64,000 nt of DNA from Leishmania donovani (GCF_000227135.1 NC_018262.1:878223-942222); one strand, 5' to 3'; shown: positions 19,698-31,548, counted from the stretch's first letter. The notes: a model not told the origin generated them from the sequence alone. Program-made: numbers and translations.

Positions 19698-20787
19698 GCC
19701 GCACAACCTCCCTCCCTCCATACAATCTGTGAGGAGGCAGCAGCGATGTTTGACAACTCTTCTCTGCTGAACCTTGCTCCTACTCTCGTCGTGTTAAAGT
19801 TTGTGGGATGAGATGGACGTGGCAACACATATCGATCGAGGGAGAGCGAAGGCGCTTCTGGGGCAGCTGCTGGGTTCTGTGAGTTTTGATTGCCATTGTG
19901 ACGAGTGAAAGAATGCGGCGCTGAGTCCAAGGACGAAGGCGAAAAAACATTGAGGAGGGAATGATGGGCGAGAAGAGACGAAGCCAACGTGTGCACGCGT
20001 TTGTGCGCGTGTGCTTGCACTCGCATAGATAGAGACGTGCTGGCGCCTCGCCCAACGCCTCTTATCATAGGTTGCCGAGTCGCGTGCTCGCCGTCCATCA
20101 AGGCACCAACTTCTGCTGTCAACGGAGTAGGAGGAGGGCAACAGCTCCGATTCGTGAAACGCGCTGCTGCTGAGAGCGACGACTCATTCATCTGGCTTGC
20201 CGATGCTCCAAGAAAATAAACGAATGACCACCGCCTGAAACTGAGGGTGAAGCATTAAAAGAAGGCATGCGGCCCACCCGCACCCCATCTCTACTGGCTG
20301 GCAATGAGCGATACGGGTCACCGCTGTCGCAGCCCAGCAGTGCCATATGCGTGTGTGTGTGTATGTGAGCTGCACTCTGTTGCGGTGCTTCTCCGCCCAC
20401 CTCGTTGCCTGATAATGTATGGTGCCTCCCTCCTTTTGCGATGGAAGAGAGGGGGAGCTGTCCGGTGCAATGTGTGGCTGCCAACTGGCCAATTCGCGTT
20501 CTCCTGCAGGCATGCATATGCGTGCGACTCTTCTCGTGGATATCACTGATCCTTGACATAAAGCAACACAAGCACTCCCGATACAGATGCCGCCGTCCTT
20601 TTCTGCACTTACGAGATACCCTCTCTCTTTTTTTTCTTTGGGTCGCCGCTGCTATCCGTCATCATTGTGTGTCTCTACGCGCTTGTGGCTCCACCCACAT
20701 TACCCATCGTGTGCGTGATCTCTTTCGAAACTTCCACCCTTGCGCGCGAGAGCAGCCCAGTTCCCAGGCTTTCCCTGCTTTCCTTCC
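19698..20787 (+). other. Intergenic spacer (gene-free)
   Basis: Mixed-composition non-coding sequence with short T tracts (about 20627-20640) and a pyrimidine-rich stretch at about 20755-20785 immediately before the next start. No gene seen. Confidence 0.55.
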
Positions 20788-23700
20788 ATGCCTCCACCGG
20801 CGTCCACGGCGCAGGCTGGGACTGGGCGAGATGCGCCTCTCGCAGAGTCCCCACCGCCGAATTCGACCACGCTCACAATCCCTCACGTGAACATTCCATT
20901 GCTCCCCCCCGGCTACCCACTGCCGGCCTCTACGGACGACATGGAGGCGTCTACAGCTGTGTACTTCCGCGAGGGTCGCAACCCTTACGGAAAGCGGCAC
21001 CGCTCTACGCTCGTGAATGAGCCGTCCGCGTCGGCATCTTCCACCGTGTTGGAAATCGTGAGCGCTGAGGAGGACGTCCGTGCAGCTGTAGACGGTACCG
21101 ATAGAGGTCGCTTCGCCGGCAGCGCCCCACAATCGCAGTCCACTGCGGCGGGGTACGCTGTCACAGCGCAGTATCTTGCGCAGCTCTTCGACGAACCGGC
21201 AAGGTGTGAGCAGGACGTGTACCGCCCCGTGGATGTGGCGTACTGCCGACGCCTCCTTGCGCAGGAAGCGGAGGAGTTCAAGATGGCCGCCTCGTCGCAG
21301 CCGCCAACAGGATCATCGTTGGAGGGCACCGAAGCCGCCATAGCAAGGGCGAAGAGAGTTCACGAGTTCAACTCATGCCTGACAGCCGGTCAGCATCGGC
21401 GCTACCGCGGGTTTGTGCTCGAGTGGCTTCGACACCAGCCCTCCCCGGCGGCTCCGCCGAACTCTGCGGAGGTGTTGAAGGTGGTACAGCAGGAGCAACA
21501 GCTGTTTCTCGAAGCTCTGCGGCGAGAGGCGTTGTGCCACGTGGTGCGACTCTCGTCCGGCCATCAGACAACAACCTACGCGTGCCTGGGCAGAGCGCTG
21601 ACGAGCTTTGCGCAGTATCGTCGCCTACACCAGATGCAGGAGCGGCTCGTTTCCTTCCTCGATGACGCCAAGGCGAAAGAGAGCAAGGGGTTGCTGCTGT
21701 CGGGTAGCGCTCCGGCGGCGAGTTCTTCAGCGGCGTCAGGCGCTGCCGAAGAGGATGCACACAACAGAGACGCCGCTCACAGTCCCGCCGGTGATCTGCA
21801 GCAAGGCATGCCACACGGGGCGACACCGCTGCAGGTGTTTCAGCGACGCTTTCCGAGTCTACGCGTCCTTCAGTGGCACCTGGTTAAACTGTACAACGCC
21901 CAGCAGAATGGCGTCGCCGCCCCTTTCCCGAATCTGCAGGTTCGCAGCTTCGCAGCGCCCTCAGGTGTTGCCGCTGGCGGCCGCCCGCACAACCGCCACT
22001 CGGAGTCAGACGGCACCTTCAAGGCTTCTTCCTTTTCAGCTGCAGCAGCGCACCCGTCTGCGGTTACGATGGTGCCTGCATCGGCGTCCCTGTTGCTTGC
22101 TTCTCTGCCCCAGCACAGACAAGACGACGACGGTGATCAGCCAGGCGCAAGGGATGGTGGTAGAGTGTCCGACGACGGCGACAGCGAGAGGTCAGCGTCC
22201 CCTGCGGTTCCTGCCTTTTCTTCCCACCTGTCTACTGATGCTGCTGCTGCTGCGAGCCTGACGCCGCTGTCCACGGCAGCACTACACACGTACGTCGCCC
22301 ACCACCTCCTCCCTCGCCTTGGCTGGCAAGCGTCGAAGTATCAAGGTAAGGATGGAGAAGCAGGTATTGACGATGAAGGCACCACCGCCTTTGTCGCGTC
22401 TGTGTCGCTCTCCATGACCTTTGAGGCGATGCTCAAGCTGTTCGTTGCGCACGTCGACACCGAGGAGCCCCGCACGTCCTTTCGGATTCCCATCTGTGTT
22501 CATGTGAGGCGCAACCCTAACTCGCGCCACACCGACAACACCACGTCCGCTCGTGGGGTGTACCACGCGCACGTGGCGGTTGGCGCTGCGGTGCCCAATG
22601 TGACGGAGAGCCGACAAAGCATTCAGCTGGCCGCCGCGGAGTATCTGCTCTGCCAAGCTGCTAACCGCGAAGGGTCGAGGGGCGAAGCGGCCACGCCCAG
22701 CGAGGCACGACATCTCCCAAGCACCCCCACGGCGGCAGAAACGGCCCCTCTTGCTGCTGCCACAGTTCACCTCTCGCGCAGTACTGCCATGCCGCAAGAC
22801 ACCAAAACAAGACAGGCAACTGTGCAGTCAATGACGGGCGGGGCGGGTGGCAATCCCATCAATGCATCTGTAGAAAACTTATTGGAGCAGCAGGAGCCTG
22901 CCTCTGACACCGTTCTTCCTCTTGTATTTCGCGTTGCAGCGCCTGTTGCCGCCGCTGTCTCGACGGCACATGGCAACGATCCTCTTCAAAGAGTCTCACC
23001 GGTGGTGATCATGGCGAAGATGGAGCACCTCAATGCCACTTCTGCGGTTGCGCCCCACGCTCGTTCGCCGTCATTGGCAGCGTCACCATCCACCGTCGAC
23101 TCTGAGTGTGTCGTTGCGTCACTAACGGAGACGGCGACCCCGTGCCGCTGGCTGCTCGAGATGCTGTCCCCTCGGGAGATGCTTCAGCTGGACTTGCTGT
23201 TCGCGTGCTTTCCCAGCGCGACGGTGCATCTGCACCGCGTGCAGTTATCGCAGAAAAGCGACAGGGACGAGCCCGTGGAGCCGCGAGGCGCGTGCGAGGA
23301 GGAGGAGTGCCTTTCCATGGATGTGCTGGCCGTCGAGCAGTTAACATCCCATAAATGGGGTTTAAGCCGCCGACATTTGCAGAAGCGGCCCGCAGAGTCG
23401 CTCATCACGACCCCGTCGCCGGCTGAGGTGCTCGCTACCTACACGTGGGACCTGCTCTACGATACACTCGCCTGGCTGCTCGACACAACAGCTCGCCGTG
23501 TAGCCTACGCGCTCGAGTCGGAGGAGGGCCGCGGAGAGGGGTCAGCCGAGGTCACCACCAACGCTACGGAGGAGCGCTACATGTACTTGATCCTGAGCAA
23601 CCACGCCAACCTGGTAAACACGTCAGCAAGCACCAAGTTGTGCACAAAGAAGAGGCCCGAGAACGCACCAGAGCCAGCGTACGCCACCGTTATCACCTCC

Positions 23701-23997
23701 AGCTACACGGAGAGCCGTTTTGCCGTGCGCTACATAGTGCAGGACGCAGCAGAAATCTACCCCAATTATGAGCCCAAGGTTCCCATCGCCTTTGAGGTCG
23801 CGAACCTGCGTTTTCTCGAGAAAGACACGCAGAGCGGCAGCGACGAGGACGGTGAGGGTGACATCAAGCCAACTAGAGAGAAGAAGAGTGTGAGCAAGGT
23901 GGCGTCTCGGCTTTACCGGGATCCCCACACGTGGAATGCAGAGACGATCCCTTTTACGTTTCCGAGGGCGCCGGCACCCGCCCTAGCACCAACGTGA
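20788..23997 (+). CDS. Large hypothetical protein, 1069 residues
   Basis: Not recognised. The first ATG in frame is at 20788; the frame runs a little further upstream from a TTG that a eukaryote would not use. It begins with a Pro/Ser-rich leader, has a helical, charged block at about 110-290 (EEFKMAAS..., RYRGFVLEWLRHQ, LHQMQERLVSFLDD), long Ala/Ser/Pro-rich disordered stretches at about 295-500 and 610-780, and an ordered C-terminal block at about 780-1010 (WLLEMLSPREMLQLDLLFACF, TYTWDLLYDTLAWLLD, YMYLILSNHANLV, SRFAVRYIVQDAAEIYPNYEPKVP in pieces). It ends with an acidic patch and a basic segment. No signal peptide or membrane helix. The architecture suggests a scaffold or nucleic-acid-associated factor, but no function is claimed. 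Confidence 0.75.
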   Translation: MPPPASTAQAGTGRDAPLAESPPPNSTTLTIPHVNIPLLPPGYPLPASTDDMEASTAVYFREGRNPYGKRHRSTLVNEPSASASSTVLEIVSAEEDVRAAVDGTDRGRFAGSAPQSQSTAAGYAVTAQYLAQLFDEPARCEQDVYRPVDVAYCRRLLAQEAEEFKMAASSQPPTGSSLEGTEAAIARAKRVHEFNSCLTAGQHRRYRGFVLEWLRHQPSPAAPPNSAEVLKVVQQEQQLFLEALRREALCHVVRLSSGHQTTTYACLGRALTSFAQYRRLHQMQERLVSFLDDAKAKESKGLLLSGSAPAASSSAASGAAEEDAHNRDAAHSPAGDLQQGMPHGATPLQVFQRRFPSLRVLQWHLVKLYNAQQNGVAAPFPNLQVRSFAAPSGVAAGGRPHNRHSESDGTFKASSFSAAAAHPSAVTMVPASASLLLASLPQHRQDDDGDQPGARDGGRVSDDGDSERSASPAVPAFSSHLSTDAAAAASLTPLSTAALHTYVAHHLLPRLGWQASKYQGKDGEAGIDDEGTTAFVASVSLSMTFEAMLKLFVAHVDTEEPRTSFRIPICVHVRRNPNSRHTDNTTSARGVYHAHVAVGAAVPNVTESRQSIQLAAAEYLLCQAANREGSRGEAATPSEARHLPSTPTAAETAPLAAATVHLSRSTAMPQDTKTRQATVQSMTGGAGGNPINASVENLLEQQEPASDTVLPLVFRVAAPVAAAVSTAHGNDPLQRVSPVVIMAKMEHLNATSAVAPHARSPSLAASPSTVDSECVVASLTETATPCRWLLEMLSPREMLQLDLLFACFPSATVHLHRVQLSQKSDRDEPVEPRGACEEEECLSMDVLAVEQLTSHKWGLSRRHLQKRPAESLITTPSPAEVLATYTWDLLYDTLAWLLDTTARRVAYALESEEGRGEGSAEVTTNATEERYMYLILSNHANLVNTSASTKLCTKKRPENAPEPAYATVITSSYTESRFAVRYIVQDAAEIYPNYEPKVPIAFEVANLRFLEKDTQSGSDEDGEGDIKPTREKKSVSKVASRLYRDPHTWNAETIPFTFPRAPAPALAPT

Positions 23998-24673
23998 GGT
24001 CAACTAGGGCTCCATCGCGGATGCCTCTGTTGCGGATCTCAATGAATAAGCGCATCGTTCTTCCTTTTTTTCTTTGCCTGCCTGTTCCTTCCTCGACGGC
24101 CCCTCCTCCCTCTCTCTCTGTGCCCCCCACGAAGAGTGCGATCTTTTTTGAGCCAAGGAGCACGCGCGTGTGCCACTCACGGACATCAGCTGCCGCACAG
24201 AACGCAAGCGCGAGCAACGACAAGAGCAGGCACGCGAATTTCCTTTGCGGAGGAGAACCCTGCAGACAGAAGAACAAGCAGGGCCCGTTTCACATAAGAG
24301 AAAGACATATGGGCGATTCCGCACCAACGGCGCCGTATGATATGCTGTGAAGAGGAAAAAACTAGTGGAGATGAGCACGGTTGTGGTACACCACTGGCAG
24401 GTTGTGCCTGCACCTCTGCTTCTCCCTCTTCGTTCGCTGGAGAGCTCTTCGTGGAAGGTGGTCACGTTTTAGTGGGGACTGCAGCTCCTCGGCCGCCCTT
24501 CCTTTGCCCTGTCTTCGTCTTGTTCGCGGACGCGACCTCTCCACCTTTTCTCTCCTCCCTTTTGCTTTGTGTGCCATATATAACAAACAAAACCTTCTAA
24601 AAACAACAACAAAAAATGACGAAAACGTGGAGCAGGTGCACACTTTCACCTCGTTTGAGGACGACAGTTTTCC
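23998..24673 (+). other. Intergenic spacer (gene-free)
   Basis: Pyrimidine tracts at about 24058-24120 and 24535-24575, then an A-rich leader. No gene seen; the right-hand part holds the RPL12 5' UTR. Confidence 0.6.
24535..24635 (+). promoter_or_regulatory. Possible pyrimidine tract and spliced-leader acceptor for RPL12
   Basis: The T/C-rich tract at about 24535-24571 is followed, after an A-rich stretch without AG, by AG dinucleotides at 24631-24632 and 24634-24635. Using either would give a 5' UTR of about 40 bases and remove an out-of-context ATG at about 24616. Inference only. Confidence 0.4.
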
Positions 24674-25168
24674 ATGCCGCCGAAGTTCGACCCCAACCAG
24701 GAGATCGTGGTGGTGGTGCGCGCCGTCGGTGGCGAGGTGGCTGCGACAGCCTCCCTCGCCCCCAAGGTCGGTCCTCTCGGTCTCAACGCCAAGAAGATTG
24801 GTGAGGATATCGCCAAGTGCACCAAGGACTGGAAGGGCTTGAAGGTCACCTGCGAGCTGCGCGTCAAGAACCGTGTGGCGACGGTGGTGGTGACGCCGTC
24901 CGTGGCGTCTCGCCTCATCCGCGCACTGAAGGAGCCGCCGCGCGACCGCAAGAAGGTCAAGAACATCAAGCATAGCGGCAACATCCCGTTCGCGGAGATC
25001 ATCAAGATCGCCAAGGAGTCGCAGCCCAAGTCCATGGGTAGCGATCTCAAGGCCGTCGTGATGGAGGTGCTCGGCACGGCCGTGTCCATCGGCTGCACCG
25101 TCGATGGCGAGAGCCCGCTCGACATCCAGGCGAAGGTACGGGAGGGAAAGTTGAAGGTCCCCAACTAA
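24674..25168 (+). CDS. RPL12: 60S ribosomal protein L12 (uL11)
   Basis: A 164-residue cytosolic large-subunit protein forming the base of the GTPase-associated stalk, where it binds 28S rRNA together with P0. The N-terminal domain begins MPPKFDPNQ and contains the conserved Gly/Pro segment LAPKVGPLGLNAKKIGEDI; the C-terminal rRNA-binding domain includes VVVTPSVASRLIRALKEPPRDRKK and the family's GTAVSIGCTVDG. Length is typical (165). The expected two-Pro, Lys/Arg-rich character is present. Third codon positions are strongly G/C, as in highly expressed trypanosomatid genes. It lies directly upstream of the double-RRM gene, the same neighbour pair I recall from trypanosome genomes. Confidence 0.97.
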   Translation: MPPKFDPNQEIVVVVRAVGGEVAATASLAPKVGPLGLNAKKIGEDIAKCTKDWKGLKVTCELRVKNRVATVVVTPSVASRLIRALKEPPRDRKKVKNIKHSGNIPFAEIIKIAKESQPKSMGSDLKAVVMEVLGTAVSIGCTVDGESPLDIQAKVREGKLKVPN

Positions 25169-26582
25169 GGGGTAATCGTGTGAGTTTTCTTCCCTTGCGT
25201 AGGTGCATACGCTGCAGCATCTGCTTCTGCATGCGACTTGTTTATCCTTTTCACTTCCTTTTGAGAAAGCAAAATCAATCGCGCAAGAGTATCATCGCCG
25301 AGGGCTCGATCGCCCCAGAGGGATGATCAGCTGGCGAAGGGTCGGCAGAGGTCCCTCCTCCCTTCTTCCCCTACCGCGCGCTCACTGTGACCCCGTGACA
25401 CTGAAGCGGCAGGGTGCAGCAGCACCGCTACCCTCTCCTTTTCGCCCTTCCTCTCTGATGTGCTGTTCTTCGCATAGCTTCGTCCTTTATGTTTAGTGAG
25501 TTGAGAGGCCAAAACGGAGATGGCAGCCATGAATCGGGGTGTATCCTGCAGCAAGGATAACCGAAGCACCTTCATCCACGGTCTTCAATGGCCACAAGGC
25601 GGAAAAGCGGTGAGAGTGCGAGGGCGACATAGAAGGACAATAACGAAGGAGATAGAGAGGGGGGATGCTGGCTGCGGTGGGAGGAGCTGCACGTCGTCTC
25701 GTCATCGGTAGTGAGGGTGTCACGAAGAAGAGCAAAACAACAACAAAAGTATGCTCATGCAATGGCAAAGTGCCTTTGAGGGCGCGTCTATATGATGGTT
25801 GCTTCCTCTCACTTTCTCCTCTCTTCTCATTTCTCATGGTTGCTTGCCAAAAAAAAAATGTGTGCGCACACACACGCTGCTGCGCATGCGGTTTCTTTTC
25901 ACCTACTGTGCTCCCCTCACCTTCCCCCTCATCCCCATTTCTCTCCATCTTGCACTTCTTTGGTCTGCGGGGCTTCATCACCCATATGAACACCACCTGC
26001 TGCGTGGGGGAACGTCTCTCTCACTCTCTCTTTCACGTTACATACTCAACTACAACACGCAGTTGGTTGTACGTGCTCTTTCCTGCCGATTTGTCTCTTG
26101 TCACCTGTCTTTCGTTTTTTTTGTCGGTTTCCTTCCTCTAACAGGCCTCGTCTTTACTCTGTGTATGCGCTCTTTCATGTGGTTTTGTCTCCCTGTCTAA
26201 AGAAGAACAACGAGACAAACAAAGAAGGCAACACACACCCACACCCACCCACTCCCTCCCTCCCTCACACACACACAAACAAGCATAAAAGACAGGGTTT
26301 CCGCCCGTCCTCTCTTGCACCGTCTCTCTTTCTCTCCCGTGTACGCGTGTTACTTTTTTTCCTGTTTTCGTTTTTTTTTACTTCGCGCGTGTGTGTGTTC
26401 GTTACTTGTGATCGCTCGCTTTTGTGCTTTCTTTCTGTCATTCTGCGTGTCTTCTCTGTGTGCTTGTGTCATCGTGCTCTCCTTACGTGCAGTGCCGCAT
26501 ATCTTCTCTCCGCTCTCTTGTGCGCTTTCCGAACAAAAGAAAAACAGCCAAAAAGGAAAACTCCTTTTGAACTTCGAGAAAA
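25169..26582 (+). other. Intergenic spacer (gene-free)
   Basis: Purine-rich patches (about 25600-25660), then long T/C tracts from about 25900 to 26480 with CA-rich interruptions (about 26230-26280). These give many possible splice tracts for the next gene. No gene seen. Confidence 0.6.
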
Positions 26583-27407
26583 ATGATGGAGGAGCGCCAC
26601 TCGCACGGGTCGAACGACGAAATCCAAAACGGCGGCGACACCGATAACTTCCGCCGAAACCAGGGCACGATCCTCTTTGTTGGCAACCTCCCCTTCCAGA
26701 CCCCGTGGCAGCACGTGAAGGACTACTTCCGTAACGCCGGCAAGGTGCGCTACACAGATCTCATCGCCGACCGCACCGGCCGCCCGAAGGGCTCGGCACT
26801 GGTCACGATGATGACCGTGGAAGGCGCCGAAAATGCGATCCGCATGTTTAACGAGACCGACTTCGAGGGCCGCCGGCTGATCGTGCGCAGGTTCGACGAC
26901 GGCCCGCGCCCTCCGCTGGTGCAGCGGGACATGATGCCCGCCTACGGCAACACCGCTCCCCAGAGCCGCGGCCAGTACACGGCTGGCGGCTACTACCAGG
27001 GCGCGGCCGCTTCCGGTGCTGCGGCCGGGTACAACCGCCACAACATGGCGGGTAGCGCCTACGGCCGTGGTGCGCCGTACCAGGTCGGTGCTGCAGAGTC
27101 GACTGAGATGAATGGCACGGAGCCGCTTCCCAAGCCGCGCAGCCAGCAGGTGCCAGAGGTGGGCCGTAAGCTCTTCGTCTCGAACCTCCCCTTTGACTGC
27201 ACGAACAGCGCTCTCCGTGAGACGTTTCAGCAGGTGGGTCTCGTCGAGCGGGCTGAGATCATCCTGGGCCGCAACGGCAAGAGCCGCGGCATGGGCATTG
27301 TTGTCATGAAGTCTGAGGATGAGGCGCAGATTGCAATTGCCGAGTTTGACGGCATCGAGATGGCGAACCGCGCGATGAACGTGCGCCTCGACAACAAGAC
27401 ATTGTAG
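26583..27407 (+). CDS. DRBD2: Double-RRM RNA-binding protein (DRBD2/Gbp2-like)
   Basis: A 274-residue protein with two RNA-recognition motifs. RRM1 spans about 29-107, with RNP2 LFVGNL at 31-36 and an RNP1-like KGSALVTM. RRM2 spans about 193-274, with LFVSNL and RGMGIVVM, and runs to the C-terminus. Between them is a Gly/Tyr/Ala/Arg-rich linker (about 108-192), probably disordered. The layout matches the SR/Gbp2-like proteins of trypanosomatids that bind mRNA in nucleus and cytoplasm and affect transcript levels; the symbol DRBD2 rests on this layout and on the RPL12 neighbour as I recall the trypanosome locus. The start has two adjacent Met codons; the first is used. The gene is followed by an unusually long gene-free stretch. 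Confidence 0.82.
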   Translation: MMEERHSHGSNDEIQNGGDTDNFRRNQGTILFVGNLPFQTPWQHVKDYFRNAGKVRYTDLIADRTGRPKGSALVTMMTVEGAENAIRMFNETDFEGRRLIVRRFDDGPRPPLVQRDMMPAYGNTAPQSRGQYTAGGYYQGAAASGAAAGYNRHNMAGSAYGRGAPYQVGAAESTEMNGTEPLPKPRSQQVPEVGRKLFVSNLPFDCTNSALRETFQQVGLVERAEIILGRNGKSRGMGIVVMKSEDEAQIAIAEFDGIEMANRAMNVRLDNKTL

Positions 27408-28044
27408 TCACGCGCGCCCACACACACACGCACACACAAACGCACGGGCCTCTGCGGAGGCGGGGGACAGCCGTGGACATCCTCCTCCTTCGACTCCTTT
27501 TCTTCATGATGTGGCTTCTGGTAGCGAAGAAAGGGGCGCAACAATAAGGAAGCCGAGCAGCTGGAGGGCAACAAACTAGTGCTTCAAGACTGATGAAGGA
27601 GCAGAGGGGTACCGGCAGAGACTCGTGATGACGAAACGCGTGCAACGCCTGCAGACAAGAACGGAAGGGGAAGAGAGGCGTCGAGGTGACCCACCACGAT
27701 AGGCCAGCAGACGAGGCGACATCGGCGTGTGCGTGCGTGGAGGAGGACCTCTGTGGATGCGCGCTGGAATTCCTCAGCCTTGCGGTGCCGTAAATTGTGT
27801 CTCGCCGTCTGTCATCATCCCATTCTTCTGCGTGGACAGCTGTTTCTCTCTTTTTCTGTGCTTGTTGGCACCTGTGGAAGCGGGTCGTGCTGCACCGGCA
27901 CGCACTCATCGTTGCTTTATTGATCCCTTCGCATCCATGTGTGTGTATATGTACAGACCCTCACCCCCCGTGTTACACCCTCCTCACCACCCCAACGCAC
28001 CACATTCTTTCTTTGTCTCCGTTTCCCACCCTCTGTATGCTGCC

Positions 28045-28195
28045 TTCTTTTCTTGTGGTTTCCTTTTTGGCCTCACCTCTCCTTTCCGCACTCGCCTGTG
28101 CGGGGTTTTCGTGTCTGCGCACGTTCCACGAAAACCCCGCACAGGCGAGTGCGGAAAGGAGAGGTGAGGCCAAAAAGGAAACCACAAGAAAAGAA
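28045..28195. repeat. Perfect 69-bp inverted repeat with 13-base spacer
   Basis: Bases 28045-28113 are the exact reverse complement of 28127-28195, checked base by base; bases 28114-28126 form the loop, and pairing stops at the flanking 28044/28196. As RNA this is a 69-bp perfect hairpin within the + strand transcription unit. It could be a genuine palindrome, a substrate for rearrangement or double-stranded RNA, or a fold-back assembly artefact. Confidence 0.95.
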
Positions 28196-31100
28196 AGGAA
28201 AACCACGTACGAGGAGATTCAGTGCCAGCAAGGGTGGGTGGGCCGCACTGCAGAGGAGTGGGGGTGGGGAGGCGGAGGGCCATGTGTGGCGTACACTCGT
28301 GTACGAAGAACGCCCGCTACAAGAACAGAAACAAGGGGAAAAAGATGTGAACACGAGAGATGCGTGCAGCACGCTAGATCGACCTTCTTTTCCTTGTGTT
28401 TACTTCTGTTGCTTCCTCATCCCTCCCTTTTTTTGTTCGTTTTTCGCATTTTTCTCTTTTCCCAAGTAGAAAAAGGAAACGAGGCGAGGGCACGGGTGCG
28501 AAAAAAGAAAAACAGCGAACCAACCCAAACCGACCCAAAGGGGATGTTGGGCGTTGGTACGGACAACAAAGGAAGAAGAAGTCGTGCGCTAAGTACAAAT
28601 ATATATATATTTTTCCTTCAGGTTGCCGTACCCTTTTTGTTTCACGTCTTTCTCTTCACCTATCTATGCTGCTCAGCGAACAGAATACATGTAGTCTCTT
28701 CTTTCTTCTCTCTCCGTCTCGGCACATCGATCTACTAGTCTTTTGTGTGTGCGTGTGTGTGTGTGTACGCGTCCCTCTCTCCTGCAGCGTCGGATCGGCC
28801 ACCTTCTTCCCTCTTGTACGGTTTCTTTCTGTATTTTCTTTGTTTACTTGTAGTCGAAATAGGCGTTTTGGTGTACATGCATGTCTGCGCTCGTGCGTGT
28901 GCACATACATGTTCGTGTGTCTGCTGTTTGTGTGCGTGTGTCTGTATGTGTCGTCTCCGCCTCATTTTTGTCTTATATATCTCTATCTTGTGTTTCTTGA
29001 TTGTCAGTCTGTGTGCACTCGCGTGATTGCGAGTGTCACCAGCAAAACAAAAAGAACTCCAACCGAAAAAAAATAGAAGCGAAAGAAAAAAAGGAAGGAG
29101 GAAGCGAAGAGACAGGCTAGTCTCTTCAAGGGTCTTATAATGTGCACCATTTTGTGGTGTTGTAGTTTGCAGCAGGTGAAGTGCGCTCAGGCTTCTTGTT
29201 CGTGCTCTTTTTTTTTGTCTTGGTGTTGTGGCTCTCTTTCTCGCCGTGTCTCTCGGTCTCAGCCTACTCCGCCGCCGTTTTTCGTGCTTTGTAGTTTTTC
29301 GCCACTTTACCATCTCTCTCCCTCCGATTGTCTCTCCATACATCTCTCTCTCTCTTTGCCTGTACATGTGGGTGTGTGAAGAGGACTCTTGCGTGCTACG
29401 CCGTGCTCCCTTTCTGTCTCTTTTCTTTTTTTTTTTCGTTGTCGCACCTTTTAGTGTTTGAGTCGAAGGCCGCGGCGGAAGATATCGGGACTCAGATTCT
29501 TACGGTCGCTCTTTTTTTTTCGTCGCCCCATTTCTGAGCTCTGCGTGTGCATCCTCTGCTATCCATCTGCCTGCGCAGTTTGACCTTTTAAAGAGACACT
29601 GCAGACACCGAAGCCTTCGCCCTACCTGTGTGAGTGCACCACCGCGAAAATTTCTGCCCTTCCATCATTGTATCTCTGTCGCTTCTCTGTCTTCCTTGAA
29701 ACCTTTTTTCTCGTCGTTTTCTCTTTCCATCACGTGCTTGTGTCTGTGCTTGTATCTGTGCTTGTGCGCTGCATCTTTGTGTAGATGATATTTGGGTGTG
29801 TGTGTGCGCGTGGATGCGTGTGTCAGGCGGCAGCGCTCCTTTCATCTGTCTTGTTGTCGTCACAAACAACCAACCAACAAACCCAACATGCACTATCGTA
29901 CTCCCTTTCCCTCTTATCATCATTTTTCAAGTTTTTTGACCTTTTTCGCTTGTTTGTGTGCCTATTGTTTCATCTTTTCGCTTCCCCATTCTGCATCTCT
30001 GTCTGTGTCTCTGTTCTGTCGATGTTTTTTTTTCCTCCTCCCTTTTTTCGTTCTCTGCTGATCGTGCGGCGCCACACGCGCTACGCTCAAACAAGCTTAT
30101 GCGCCCACCGAGACATACAGAAAAAAGGCAACGAAAAAAGAAAACCGAGAATGCAATGGGGGAGGAAGAGAGGGAGAGGGAGGGGGAGAGATGGAGAGAA
30201 ACAATGCTCGAATACATCCACCAAGATACACACACACACACACACACATGCGGGGCCGCGCTCAACGAAAAGGACAAAAAAGAAAATAGCAGTCGGTACA
30301 CCGAGCCTTGCCCACCCTCCTTTGCGCCTCCCTTCCTTCCTTCCTTGTGTTGTACGCTCCTCATTTTTTTGTTTCGTTGTTCTGTGATTTTGGTTCTCTC
30401 TATAATTTTGTCGCCTTCTCCTTTTCTTTTACTCGCATCTCTCATCTTTGGTGCGTCACTTCGTCCCTCCTCTGCCTCCTTTGCTCGTTTCGATGGCGAG
30501 CGTGCTCCTTCTCCATCGCCGTTGTATATGTATGCTTGGTGCCGTGTAGCCGTGCGTGCGTGTGTGTGTGTGTGTGGGCCTGTGCGCGCGCATTGTACAG
30601 TTTTGTATTCTCTCTACTTATAACCGTGCACAGCCTTACCCCTGTTATCCCCCGGTCTCTCCTTCATCTCCGCCCCACGCTCACGTGTCTTTTGTTTCTT
30701 TTTTTTTTTCGCTTCTCCTATCTGCTGTGCGCATGTGTTTTTGCACGTCGTTGCGCGCGGAGCGGAAAAGAGTTCGCGACGCGCGTGGGGAGTCAAAAGA
30801 GGTGCACCGCCGATCTCGTTGCAGGACGCGGCTGTACCGCACGCCTCCACGCTTTGCTGAACCTCTGTCGCTTCAGTATTTCGCACTCGAATGGCTTTGT
30901 GCGGGGTGCCACAACTGCGCGCAAGAGGCGAGGCGGCAGGATGCAGGCACACGCATACGCGCTCTCCTTGCAGCGGCTCACGAGACCAATACCATCAAAA
31001 CTGGCCACAGAGAAGGCGAGGCGGTTCTCGGCAACGGCCACGCACATTTTTTTCTGCGATGAAAGCAGCGGTGGTGGTGCCGCTGCCGAGACAGCGTAGC

Positions 31101-31548
31101 AGCGGGGACGGACTGCAGGGCAACAAGAGATATGAGGGGAGAGGGAAAGTCAATGATATCTGGAGAAGTTGAGAGACCACCTCCAAGAGAGTGCACAAGA
31201 AGGAGGAGAGGAAGTCGACGAGAACGAGCGAGGGAAGGAACTTCCAGTCTGGGTGCGTGTGCCGAATAGAAAAGGGAAAAATGGAAAGACAAAATATGGA
31301 TCATTGGTGCTGAGAAGTTCTGCTATTTTTCGAAGTCAACACGAAATTCGAAAGGACGATCATGCCTTTGTTTCTCTTTTTTTAGCCGCGGGGTGGCCGA
31401 CCAAAGGGACCTTCGCTGTCTGCCTGCCTGTCTGGCGTGCCTGCGTGCGTGTGTATGTGTGTGTGCCTCAGACAGCCCCTTCTCCACCGCGAGGGCACAA
31501 CTCAACTGTGCGGAATGACAAAGTACACAGCGACAAGAAAGGAGAACT

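Noticed and set aside
28735..29367. 210-codon minus-strand frame in the long spacer
   Set aside because: Its sequence is Thr/His/Arg/Lys repeats derived from CA and T/C microsatellites.
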